Assembly: GCF_016124325.1 (NCBI RefSeq) | Contig: NZ_WGNY01000033.1 | Location: 1-64,000 of the forward strand | Reading direction: 5' to 3' | Source: Phenylobacterium sp. | Lineage (GTDB): Bacteria > Pseudomonadota > Alphaproteobacteria > Caulobacterales > Caulobacteraceae | DNA: 64,000 nucleotides | Shown: one piece after another, positions 49,024-57,166 of the stretch | How positions within the stretch are numbered: the first letter of the stretch is position 1 | Layout of the letters: every line of letters begins with the position of its first letter | The notes under the pieces: model-generated | What the model was told of the DNA's origin: nothing | Databases searched by the model: none | What the model saw: only the letters and a program-made list of their open reading frames with translations | Made by a program: the position numbers and the translations under genes

Positions 49024-50570
49024 GCCCGCGCCTCCAGGCCGCCTTCGATCGCCTGCCCGAGTACCTCGGCTGGCACGTGGCGCTCAGCCTCAGCGCGCTG
49101 GCGCTGGGCCTGGCCATCAGCCTGCCGCTGGCTGTGGCCGCCAGCCGCAGCCCGCGCCTGCGCTGGCCGGTCCTGGCGCTGGCCAGCCTGATCCAGACGA
49201 TCCCCAGCCTGGCGCTGCTGGCGCTGTTCTATCCGCTGCTGCTGGCGCTCTCGGCGCTCAGCGAGGCGGTGCTGGGCCACGGCTTCTCGGCGCTGGGCTT
49301 CCTGCCGTCGCTGCTGGCCCTGACGCTCTATTCGATCCTGCCGATCCTCAGGAATGGCGTCGCCGGGATCACTGGCGTCGACCCGGCCGTCACCCAGGCC
49401 GCCGACGGCGTCGGCATGACCTCGCGCCAGAAGCTCTTCAAGGTCGAGCTGCCCCTGGCCGCGCCGGTGATCATGGCCGGCGTGCGCACTGCCGCGGTCT
49501 GGACGATCGGCGCGGCGACCCTCTCGACGCCCGTGGGCCAGACCAGTCTGGGCAACTACATCTTCGCGGGCCTCCAGACCGAGAACTGGGTCTTCGTCCT
49601 GTTCGGATGCGCGGCCTCGGCGGCCCTGGCGCTGTCGGCCGATCAGCTCCTCGGTCTCGTCGAGCTGGGCGCGCGCCGGCGCAGCCGGTTGCTGGCGGGC
49701 GGCGGCCTCGCGGGCCTCGTCGCGGGCGCGGCGCTGGCGCTGGCCCCGCTCGTGGGCTTCGGCGAGCCATCCGCCTATGTCGTCGGCGCCAAGAACTTCT
49801 CGGAGCAGTACATCCTGGCCGAGATGATGGCGGACCGGCTGGAGGCCACGGGCGCGCGCGTCTCGCGCAAGGAGGACCTGGGGTCGGCGGTGGCCTATCG
49901 CGCGCTCGCCGCCGGCGAGATCGACGTCTACGTCGACTATTCCGGCACGCTCTGGTCGAACGTGCTGCGTCGCACCGACAACCCGGGTCGCAAGGCGGTG
50001 CTGAAGGGGCTGACGGACGAGCTCGCCCGCCGCGATGGCGTCCTCGTGCTTGGGCCGCTGGGTTTCGAGAACGCCTACGCCTTCGCCATGCGGGCGGACC
50101 GGGCCGCGGCGCTGCACGTCCGCGACCTCGGCGACCTCGCGCGGGCCTCGCAGGGGCTGACCCTCGGCACGGACATCGAGTTCCTCTCGCGGCCGGAGTG
50201 GAAGGCCGTAGACGCCGCCTACGGCTTCCGCTTCCGCGACAAGCGTGTTTTCCAGCCCACCTTCATGTACCGCGCCCTGGCCTCGGGCGACGCCGACGTG
50301 ATCAGCGCGTTCTCTTCCGACGGGCGCATCGCCGCCGACAATCTGGTGGTGCTCGCCGACCCCAAGGGCGCCCTGCCGCCCTACGACGCGGTGATCCTCG
50401 TCTCGCCCAAGCACGCTCACGACCGCCGCCTGCTGAGCGCCCTGGAGCCCCTGGTCGGCGCCATTTCCGTCGAAGCGATGCGGGACGCCAACCTCAGCGT
50501 CGACCGCGATGCGGGCAAGGTCACGCCGGCCGAGGCCGCCCGGGCGCTGGAGGCCCGGATTCGGCGCTGA
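49020..50570 (+). CDS. ABC importer permease fused to substrate-binding domain (ProW/OpuCB-ProX/OpuCC)
   Basis: A 516-residue protein. Residues about 1-210 form the permease, with SLIQTIPSLALLALFYPLLL and the ATPase-contact loop GVGMTSRQKLFKVELPLAAP. A further helix (LLAGGGLAGLVAGAALALAP) leads to a periplasmic binding domain from about residue 250 (YVVGAKNFSEQYILAEMMAD; GSAVAYRALAAGEIDVYVDY). It imports glycine betaine, choline or a similar quaternary amine. The substrate follows from the family; the aromatic cage was not checked. Confidence 0.85.
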   Translation: MSPRLQAAFDRLPEYLGWHVALSLSALALGLAISLPLAVAASRSPRLRWPVLALASLIQTIPSLALLALFYPLLLALSALSEAVLGHGFSALGFLPSLLALTLYSILPILRNGVAGITGVDPAVTQAADGVGMTSRQKLFKVELPLAAPVIMAGVRTAAVWTIGAATLSTPVGQTSLGNYIFAGLQTENWVFVLFGCAASAALALSADQLLGLVELGARRRSRLLAGGGLAGLVAGAALALAPLVGFGEPSAYVVGAKNFSEQYILAEMMADRLEATGARVSRKEDLGSAVAYRALAAGEIDVYVDYSGTLWSNVLRRTDNPGRKAVLKGLTDELARRDGVLVLGPLGFENAYAFAMRADRAAALHVRDLGDLARASQGLTLGTDIEFLSRPEWKAVDAAYGFRFRDKRVFQPTFMYRALASGDADVISAFSSDGRIAADNLVVLADPKGALPPYDAVILVSPKHAHDRRLLSALEPLVGAISVEAMRDANLSVDRDAGKVTPAEAARALEARIRR

Positions 50571-50593
50571 ATGGAGGCCGTCCTAGCCTTTCA

Positions 50594-50601
50594 TTAACCA
50601 T
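50594..50601 (+). promoter_or_regulatory. CtrA half-site motif upstream of fliQ
   Basis: TTAACCAT within CATTAACCATGCC, 64 bases before fliQ and 24 bases after the importer stop. TTAACCAT is the full-strength half-site form bound by CtrA in Caulobacter. Confidence 0.65.
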
Positions 50602-50664
50602 GCCGGGCGAGATTTGGGCGTCGGCCGGAACGCCGGCCAATCCCTTCCTTGCGAGGTCTTCTGC

Positions 50665-50928
50665 ATGAGCGGCGCCGAGGTTCTGGACGTCGGGCGCGAC
50701 GCCATCTGGCTTACCCTCCAGCTGTGCGGGCCGATCCTCATCGTGGGGCTCATCGTGGGCGTCGGCATCGGCCTGCTCCAGGCGCTGACCCAGATCCAGG
50801 AGCAGACCCTGATCTACGCGCCGAAGATCGTGGCGATCTTCATTTCCCTGCTGCTCTTCCTGCCGCTCATGGGCGGCCTGATGAGCGGCTTCATGCGCAA
50901 CATCGCGGCCCGCATCGCGGCGATGTAG
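50665..50928 (+). CDS. fliQ: flagellar export gate protein FliQ
   Basis: An 87-residue protein with two hydrophobic helices (AIWLTLQLCGPILIVGLIVG; IVAIFISLLLFLPLMGGLM) separated by LTQIQEQTLIYAPK, the FliQ signature. Part of the FliPQR export gate. It heads the fliQ-fliR-flhB-cckA run. The start is the ATG at 50665, with GAGG about 9 bases upstream. Confidence 0.95.
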   Translation: MSGAEVLDVGRDAIWLTLQLCGPILIVGLIVGVGIGLLQALTQIQEQTLIYAPKIVAIFISLLLFLPLMGGLMSGFMRNIAARIAAM

Positions 50929-50946
50929 CGGGGCCCGGGCGACAAG

Positions 50947-51708
50947 ATGGAGTCCTACGCCACCGCTCAGCAGGTGTTCGCCGCCGGCCTGATCTTCGCC
51001 AGGCTCGGGGCTATCGTCATGCTGATCCCGGGGCTCGGCGAGACCTTCATCCCGCCGCGCATCCGCCTGGCGTTCGCCCTGGCCCTGGCGCTCATGATGT
51101 GGACGCTGGTGGGCGGGCGCGTCCCCGCCGTGCCGGGCGACGTGGCGGGCCTGGCCTGGGCCGTCCTGCGCGAGGTCCTGATCGGCCTGATGATCGGCGG
51201 CGTCCTGAGGATCTTCATGTCGTCGCTGGCCAGCGCCGGCGAGTTCGTCTCGCTGCAGACGACGCTCTCGTTCGCCCAGACCGCCAACCCGCTCCAGGCG
51301 CAGCCGTCGGCGACGCTCGGCACCTTCCTGGGCCTGATCGGCATGGTGCTGATCTTCACGACCGACCTGCACCACCTGTTCATCGCCGCGATCGTGCGCT
51401 CCTACGATCTCTTTCCGTTCGGGCGGCCGGTGCCGGTGCAGGATGCGGGCGCGCTGGCGATGCAGACCATGAGCCGCTCGTTCGCCCTGGGCCTTCAGCT
51501 CGCCGCGCCGGTGGTGGTGTTCTCGCTGGTGTTCAATATCGCCACCGGCCTCGTCGGGCGCGTGATGCCGCAGTTCCAGATCTTCTTCGTCGCCGCGCCG
51601 CTCAGCATCCTGATGGGCCTTTCGATCTTCGCGCTCAGCCTGGGCGTGATCGGCATGGTCTGGGTGGATCGCTACCGTAGCCTGCTCGGGAGCTTCGTGC
51701 CGTCATGA
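50947..51708 (+). CDS. fliR: flagellar export gate protein FliR
   Basis: A 253-residue integral membrane protein with about six helices. LARLGAIVMLIPGLGETFIP, EVLIGLMIGGVLRIFMSSLA, AGEFVSLQTTLSFAQTANPL and FNIATGLVGRVMPQFQIFFV are FliR family blocks. It completes the export gate. Its stop overlaps the flhB start (ATGA). Confidence 0.95.
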   Translation: MESYATAQQVFAAGLIFARLGAIVMLIPGLGETFIPPRIRLAFALALALMMWTLVGGRVPAVPGDVAGLAWAVLREVLIGLMIGGVLRIFMSSLASAGEFVSLQTTLSFAQTANPLQAQPSATLGTFLGLIGMVLIFTTDLHHLFIAAIVRSYDLFPFGRPVPVQDAGALAMQTMSRSFALGLQLAAPVVVFSLVFNIATGLVGRVMPQFQIFFVAAPLSILMGLSIFALSLGVIGMVWVDRYRSLLGSFVPS

Positions 51709-52790
51709 GCGAGGCTCCGGATCGCGAGTCCAAGACAGAAGAAGCAACCCCGCGAAGGCTCGAGAAAGCTCGCGAGGAAGGCGATGGCGTCAAGACCATG
51801 GAGTTGGGGCAGTTCGCGACCCTGTCGGCCACGGCCGGGGTGCTGCTGCTTTCCGGCGGATGGCTCGCCCAGAACATGGTCGCCCGGCTGACGCCGTTCC
51901 TGTCGCGGCCCGAGTCGATGTCGCTGGAGGGCGGCGCGGGGGTCGCGGTCCTGCGCTACGCCGTGCTGGCGGGCGCGCCTGCGTTGCTGATGGTGATGCT
52001 CACGGCCGGGGTCTCGGGCGCCGCGGCGAGCCTGCTGCAAACCGGCCTGCGCCTGACGCCGAAGAAGCTCAAACCCGACGCCTCCAAGCTCGATCCGCGC
52101 AAGGGGTTCACCCGCATCTACGGCCCGGACGGCCTGGCCCAGTTCGTGAAGTCGGTGGTGAAGGTGGTGATCACCGGCCTGCTGGCCTGGTGGGTGCTCA
52201 GGCCCAACGTGAACCAGCTGTCGACGCTGTCGGCGTTGGAGCCGGGCGCGATCCTCCCGTTCGCGATCCAGATCATCAAGCGCCTGGTCTTCGCGGTCGC
52301 GGCGCTGACGCTCGTCCTGGCGGGCGCCGACTGGCTCTGGCAGCGCCAGCGCTTCCTCACCCGCATGAAGATGACCCGCGAAGAGGTGAAGGAAGACTAC
52401 AAGCAGTCGGACGGCGACCCTCACATCAAGGCGCGCCAGCGCCAGCTGCGCCAGGAGCGCGCGCGGCGGCGCATGATGCAGGCCGTGCCGGAGGCCACCG
52501 TGGTGGTCATGAACCCGACCCACTACGCCGTGGCGCTGAAGTACGAGGCCGGCGAGACCGCCGCGCCGATGTGCGTCGCCAAGGGCATCGACAGCCTGGC
52601 CCTCAAGATCCGCGCCGTGGCCGAGGAGGCGGGCGTGCCGGTCGTGGAGGATCCGCCCCTGGCCCGCGCCCTCTACGCCGCCGTCGAGATCGACGACATG
52701 ATCCCCGCGGCCCACTTCGAAGCCGTGGCCAAGATCATCGGCTTCATCATGAGCGCCGCCCAGCGCCGCCCGATCCCGGTCCGCCCATGA
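51705..52790 (+). CDS. flhB: flagellar export switch protein FlhB
   Basis: A 361-residue protein. The N-terminal SKTEEATPRRLEKAREEGD and four membrane helices are followed by the cytoplasmic domain KMTREEVKEDYKQSDGDPHI. The autocleavage motif NPTH is present in VVVMNPTHYAVALKYEAGE. FlhB switches export specificity from rod/hook to filament. Translationally coupled to fliR. Confidence 0.96.
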   Translation: MSEAPDRESKTEEATPRRLEKAREEGDGVKTMELGQFATLSATAGVLLLSGGWLAQNMVARLTPFLSRPESMSLEGGAGVAVLRYAVLAGAPALLMVMLTAGVSGAAASLLQTGLRLTPKKLKPDASKLDPRKGFTRIYGPDGLAQFVKSVVKVVITGLLAWWVLRPNVNQLSTLSALEPGAILPFAIQIIKRLVFAVAALTLVLAGADWLWQRQRFLTRMKMTREEVKEDYKQSDGDPHIKARQRQLRQERARRRMMQAVPEATVVVMNPTHYAVALKYEAGETAAPMCVAKGIDSLALKIRAVAEEAGVPVVEDPPLARALYAAVEIDDMIPAAHFEAVAKIIGFIMSAAQRRPIPVRP

Positions 52791-52873
52791 GGCCGTTTCC
52801 GCCCGACTCGGACGCTCCAACCCCTTGTGACAGAATGCAGTTCACCGAATCGCCGGAGCCCGCGACGCTCGCC

Positions 52874-54946
52874 ATGGCCGAGCCGCCGTCCAAGACCCGC
52901 AAGGTCGACCCGTTCGTCGCACTTGCCGTGCTGTTCTTCGTGCTCGCCGTCGTCTTCGCCGGCGCGCCGCTGGCCAACGCCGGCCCGGAGACGCTCGCCG
53001 GCGCCCTGCTGCTGGTCGGCCTCGCCGGCGTCTGCTGCCTGGGGGTCTTCGTCCTGCGCGGCCCCAGCGAGGAGCCCGCCGAAACCGAGGCGGGGGCCGA
53101 GGCCTTCCTTTCCGCCCTGGACGAGCCGGCCGCGGTGGTCGCCCCCGACGGGCGCGTCCTCACGGGCAATCCGGCCTGGCGCGAGGCCATGGGGCCGGGA
53201 CCGCGCCTGCCGAAGAGCGGGGCCGCGGCGTCCAGCCTGTTCGGAGCCCTCGCGGCCGCGCGCCGCGGCGAACTGGGCCGCGCCGCCCTCAGGATCGCCG
53301 GCCGGGAACGCGAGGCGCTGGTGTCGCCCATCGCGCCGCGCCGTTTCCTGGTCCGCCTGACCGGTCACGCCGGACCGCTGGCCCTGCCGTCGTCGGCGAT
53401 GGAGGTGCTCAACGCTGTCGCCGGCGCCAAGGCGCCGCCGCCCAAGGTGCTCGACGCCTTCGCCGCGGCCTCTCCGTTCGGTGCGGCCCTGCTGGACGGC
53501 GAGGACCCCTTCGCCGCCCGCATCGTCGAGGCCAACCCCGCCCTGGCGGCGGTGGCCCATGGCGGCCAGCCCGGCCAGGTGTTCGGCGATCTCATCGAGC
53601 CCGCCAGCCGGCTGGACGCGGCCGCCCGTCTCGGCGAGGGCGGCGCCGCCCCGCTGGAGGTGCGCCTGGCGCACGACCCCAGCCGCATCGCCCACCTCTA
53701 CCTCGCCCAGAGCGGAGAGCGCTGGGTGGCCTATCTCGTGGACGTCTCCGAGCAGAAGCAGATCGAGCTCCAGCTCTCCCAAAGCCAGAAGATGCAGGCC
53801 ATCGGCCAGCTCGCCGGCGGCGTGGCGCACGACTTCAACAACCTGCTCACCGCCATCTTCATGCAGCTCGACGTGCTGGCCGCGCGCCACCCGGTGGGAG
53901 ATCCCTCCTACGAGGGGCTGAACGAGATCAAGCAGACCTCGATGCGGGCCGCCGACCTCGTGCGCAAGCTGCTCGCCTTCTCCCGCAAGCAGACGGTCCA
54001 GCGCGAGATCCTCGACCTGGGCGAGATGATCAGCGAGTCGGAGGTGCTGCTGCGCCGCCTGCTCTATGAGGACGTGAAGCTGGAGACCGACTACGGCCGC
54101 AACCTGCCTCAGGTGCGCGCCGACCGCGGCCAGCTCGAGACCGCGGTGATGAATCTCGCGGTCAACGCGCGCGACGCCGTGCGGGCCCACGGCGGCGGGA
54201 CCGTGCGGATCAAGACCGCCCGTGTCACCCAGGAGGAGGCGAAGGCCCTCGGCTATCCCAATCCGACGGGCGACCAGGCCCTGGTCGAGGTGTCGGACGA
54301 CGGCCCCGGCATTCCCGCCGAGGTCATGGACAAGATCTTCGACCCCTTCTTCACCACCAAGCCGGTGGGCGAGGGGACGGGTCTGGGCCTCGCCACCGTC
54401 TACGGCATCGTCAAGCAATCGGACGGCTGGATCGCCGTGTCGTCCCGGCCCGGCGAGGGCGCCGCGTTCCGCATCTTCCTGCCGGTTCATGTGGCGCCCG
54501 TGAGCGAGGCGCCCGCGGCCGAACCCGTCGCCGCGGTCGTCCCGAAGCGCCCCGCCGCGCGCGATCTCTCCGGCGCAGGGCGCATCCTGTTCGTCGAGGA
54601 CGAGGACGCCGTCCGTGGCGTCGCGGCCAAGCTGCTGCGTGCTCGCGGCTACGAGGTGATCGAGGCGGCCAGCGGCGAGGAGGCCCTGGAGATCGCCGAG
54701 ACCCAGGCCGGCCAGATCGACCTGATGATCTCTGACGTCGTCATGCCCGGCATGCAGGGCCCCGACCTGCTCAAGCAGGCCCGGCCCTACCTGGGCGCGG
54801 TGCCGGTCATGTTCATCTCGGGCTATGCCGAAAGCGAGTTCTCCGATCTGCTCGAGGGCGAACGCAACGTCTCGTTCCTGCCCAAGCCGATCGACATCAA
54901 GACGCTGGCCGAGCGCGTGAAGCAGGAACTCCAGAAGGCGGCGTGA
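52874..54946 (+). CDS. cckA: hybrid histidine kinase CckA, activator of CtrA
   Basis: Start chosen at ATG 52874 because it gives 690 residues, close to the 691 I recall for C. crescentus CckA; ATGs at 52787 (overlapping the flhB stop) and 52835 are in frame. Two membrane helices (VALAVLFFVLAVVFAGAPLA; AGALLLVGLAGVCCLGVFVL), two PAS-like regions, then the H-box AGGVAHDFNNLLTAIF (His319 from this start), N-box NLAVNARDAV, G-boxes VSDDGPGIP and GTGLGLATVYGIVKQSDG, and a receiver with Asp621 in LMISDVVMPGMQG. It passes phosphate through ChpT to CtrA and CpdR. The position after flhB is the Caulobacter arrangement. Confidence 0.93.
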   Translation: MAEPPSKTRKVDPFVALAVLFFVLAVVFAGAPLANAGPETLAGALLLVGLAGVCCLGVFVLRGPSEEPAETEAGAEAFLSALDEPAAVVAPDGRVLTGNPAWREAMGPGPRLPKSGAAASSLFGALAAARRGELGRAALRIAGREREALVSPIAPRRFLVRLTGHAGPLALPSSAMEVLNAVAGAKAPPPKVLDAFAAASPFGAALLDGEDPFAARIVEANPALAAVAHGGQPGQVFGDLIEPASRLDAAARLGEGGAAPLEVRLAHDPSRIAHLYLAQSGERWVAYLVDVSEQKQIELQLSQSQKMQAIGQLAGGVAHDFNNLLTAIFMQLDVLAARHPVGDPSYEGLNEIKQTSMRAADLVRKLLAFSRKQTVQREILDLGEMISESEVLLRRLLYEDVKLETDYGRNLPQVRADRGQLETAVMNLAVNARDAVRAHGGGTVRIKTARVTQEEAKALGYPNPTGDQALVEVSDDGPGIPAEVMDKIFDPFFTTKPVGEGTGLGLATVYGIVKQSDGWIAVSSRPGEGAAFRIFLPVHVAPVSEAPAAEPVAAVVPKRPAARDLSGAGRILFVEDEDAVRGVAAKLLRARGYEVIEAASGEEALEIAETQAGQIDLMISDVVMPGMQGPDLLKQARPYLGAVPVMFISGYAESEFSDLLEGERNVSFLPKPIDIKTLAERVKQELQKAA

Positions 54947-54955
54947 TTTAGCCTA

Positions 54956-54969
54956 GACTTATATAAGTC
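54956..54969. promoter_or_regulatory. 14-bp perfect palindrome upstream of SRPBCC-ArsR
   Basis: GACTTATATAAGTC, extendable with one mismatch per side to about 20 bases (CTAGACTTATATAAGTCCAG), 36 bases before the SRPBCC start. AT-rich dyads of this kind are typical ArsR operators, here likely autoregulatory. Confidence 0.6.
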
Positions 54970-55005
54970 CAGACTGCAGTATCGGCTCCGAACGGAGGAG
55001 CCTGC

Positions 55006-55635
55006 ATGCTGTCGAACGTCATCGGAGCCGAATTCCGGCAAGTCGCCGACCGGGAATGGGAGGGCCGGCCCGCCAAGGCCGTGGTCGCCGCGCGCGTCTA
55101 CCCCACCGACGCCGACGACCTCTGGGACGCCCTGACCAACCCGGAGCGCATCCCGCGCTGGTTCTCTCCGGTCAGCGGCGACCTGCGGCTGGGCGGCCGC
55201 TTTCAGATCCAGGGCAACGCGGGCGGGACCATCCTGCGCTGCGACCCCGCCGAGGCTCTGGACATCACCTGGGAGTTCGCGGGCGCGACCAGCTGGGTCA
55301 CGCTGCGCCTGGCGCGCGAGGGCGACGGCGTTCGCCTGACCCTGGAACACATCTTTCCCACCGGCGACCTCGACGGCGAGCACTGGCAGAAGTACGGGCC
55401 CGGCGCGGTGGGCGTGGGCTGGGACCTGAGCTTCCTCGGCCTCGGCCTGCACCTCGCCGCCGGCGGCGCGCGGCCGCCGGAGGCCGACCCGGCTTGGATT
55501 GCCAGCGACGAGGCCAAGGCCTTCATGCGCGACTCGGCGCAGGCCTGGGCCGAGGCCCATATCGCGTCCGGCGAGGACGCCGCCACGGCGCAGGGTATGG
55601 CGCAGGCGACCGCGGCCTTCTACACCGGCGGCTGA
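55006..55635 (+). CDS. SRPBCC/AHSA1-domain protein
   Basis: A 209-residue protein: VYPTDADDLWDALTNPERIP, RWFSPVSGDLRLGGRFQIQG, LTLEHIFPTGD and WDLSFLGLGLHLAAGG. This is the START-like AHSA1 fold, usually encoded with an ArsR regulator. It binds a hydrophobic ligand; the role is unknown. GGAGGAG lies 6 bases upstream of the start. Its stop overlaps the ArsR start by one base (TGATG). Confidence 0.85.
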   Translation: MLSNVIGAEFRQVADREWEGRPAKAVVAARVYPTDADDLWDALTNPERIPRWFSPVSGDLRLGGRFQIQGNAGGTILRCDPAEALDITWEFAGATSWVTLRLAREGDGVRLTLEHIFPTGDLDGEHWQKYGPGAVGVGWDLSFLGLGLHLAAGGARPPEADPAWIASDEAKAFMRDSAQAWAEAHIASGEDAATAQGMAQATAAFYTGG

Positions 55636-55967
55636 TGCACGCCTTCGACGTCCTCGGCGATCCTGTGCGCCGCCGCCTGCTGGAGCTGCTGGCCGAGGGC
55701 GAGCGCTCGTCGGGCGAGATGACCGATGTCGTGCGCGCCGAGTTCGGCATCACCCAGTCGGCGGTCTCCCAGCACCTGAAGGTGCTGCGGGAGTCGGGCT
55801 TCGCCTCGGTCCGCGCCGACGGCCAACGGCGCATCTACGCCGTGCGGTCCGAACCGATGGCCGAGGTGGACGCCTGGCTCGACCGCTTCCGCGCCTTCTG
55901 GACGCCGAAGCTGGAGGCCCTGGCCACCGAGGTGGCTAGGGGCAAGCGCGCGCGCCGCCGGGAGTGA
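55635..55967 (+). CDS. ArsR/SmtB-family regulator
   Basis: A 110-residue protein. DVLGDPVRRRLLELLAEGER, then the winged helix EFGITQSAVSQHLKVLRESG and SVRADGQRRIYAVRSEPM. The conserved metal-binding Cys pair (CxC) is absent, so it is not an arsenic sensor; like other regulators paired with AHSA1 proteins, it probably controls its own operon. Coupled to the SRPBCC gene. Confidence 0.88.
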   Translation: MHAFDVLGDPVRRRLLELLAEGERSSGEMTDVVRAEFGITQSAVSQHLKVLRESGFASVRADGQRRIYAVRSEPMAEVDAWLDRFRAFWTPKLEALATEVARGKRARRRE

Positions 55968-56054
55968 TGCGCGACCGCCGCGGCGGCCCGTGATATCGCT
56001 GGGGCGCCGGTTTCGCCGATCGAGGCAGGGCGCAGGCCGGCGAGGAGGCGTCCC

Positions 56055-56273
56055 ATGAACGAGGTCATTCCGCGACCGGCCCGCAAACCGCCCGCCGCCG
56101 CCCTGGCGTTCGGCGCCCTGGGCCTGGCCGCGCTGGGCGCCGTGGCCTTCGGCGCGGTCTCGATCGGCGCCATGGCCATCGGCAGCCTGGCGCTGGGCCG
56201 GATCCGGGTGAAGAAGGTGATGATCGACGACCTCACCGTGCGCCGGCTGCACGTGCTGGAAGACGGCCCCTAG
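56055..56273 (+). CDS. small protein with five-residue repeats
   Basis: A 72-residue protein with GAGGAGGCG upstream of ATG 56055. From about residue 18 it reads in fives: AFGAL GLAAL GAVAF GAVSI, then GAMAI GSLAL GRIRV KKVMI, then DDLTV RRLHV. The small residue at position 1 and aliphatic residue at position 5 continue past the hydrophobic part into a charged part, which a simple membrane helix would not do. It may be a compact beta-solenoid or a membrane hairpin with a solenoid-like tail. No family is recognised. Confidence 0.7.
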   Translation: MNEVIPRPARKPPAAALAFGALGLAALGAVAFGAVSIGAMAIGSLALGRIRVKKVMIDDLTVRRLHVLEDGP

Positions 56274-56349
56274 CAGTAACGCTTGCCACGTCGCGCCGGC
56301 TGCGCGAGCGTAGCTCCCAATCCAGAAAGAACGGTATGGGAGGCGAACG

Positions 56350-57162
56350 ATGGCGGGCGTGAATCCGAACGGAGCCCTGAGGGGCAAGACGGCCCTGGTC
56401 ACCGGCGCCAGCCGGGGCATCGGCGAGGCGATCGCGGTGCGGCTGGCGATGGAGGGGGCCAAGGTGGTGGTCTCGGCCCGCACGGCCGAGGAGGGCGAGA
56501 GCAAGTTGCCCGGCACCCTGCACCACACGGTCGACCGCATCCGCGCCGCCGGCGGCGAAGCCACCGCCATCAAGGCCGATCTTTCCAGCGAGGCCGACCG
56601 CGAGCGCCTGATCAACGAGGCCGTGGCCGCCTACGGCCCGCTCGACATCCTGGTCAACGACGCGGCCGTCACCTTCTTCATCCCGGTGGTGACCTTCCCC
56701 AAGAAGCGCTTCGACCTGATGTTCGAGGTGCAGGTCTGGGCGCCGATGCACCTGGCCCAGCTGGTCCTGCCGTCGATGCGCGAACGCAAGCAGGGCTGGA
56801 TCGTCAACATCTCCTCGGGCGCCGGCATCCACCCCAAGCAGCCCTACAACCGGCGTGGCGGCGGCACGGTCTACGGCATGTGCAAGGCGGCGCTGGAGCG
56901 GCTCACCACCGGCCTGGCCTCGGAGGTCTACGACGACAACATCGCCGTCAACGTGGTCTCGCCGGGTCTGGTCGACACGCCCGGCGTGGCCGTCCACGGC
57001 CTGATCAACGAACAGACCAAGGATCGCGTGCAGCCGATCAAGTTCATCGCCGAGGCGGTCTACCAGCTCTCGAAGGGCGACCCGAAGACCATGACGGGGC
57101 GTATCGACTACGCCGAGCCTTTCCTGAAAGAATTGGGGATCGCGCCCACCGAACTGGTCTGA
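56350..57162 (+). CDS. short-chain dehydrogenase/reductase
   Basis: A 270-residue protein. The cofactor motif TGASRGIGEA (residues about 19-28), DILVNDAAVT, IVNISSGAGI with catalytic Ser, and VYGMCKAAL with Tyr and Lys. It oxidises or reduces a hydroxyl/keto group with NAD(P). The dienelactone hydrolase starts 4 bp downstream; a TauD-type dioxygenase follows, so they may form a small catabolic set. Confidence 0.9.
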   Translation: MAGVNPNGALRGKTALVTGASRGIGEAIAVRLAMEGAKVVVSARTAEEGESKLPGTLHHTVDRIRAAGGEATAIKADLSSEADRERLINEAVAAYGPLDILVNDAAVTFFIPVVTFPKKRFDLMFEVQVWAPMHLAQLVLPSMRERKQGWIVNISSGAGIHPKQPYNRRGGGTVYGMCKAALERLTTGLASEVYDDNIAVNVVSPGLVDTPGVAVHGLINEQTKDRVQPIKFIAEAVYQLSKGDPKTMTGRIDYAEPFLKELGIAPTELV

Positions 57163-57166
57163 GCCC

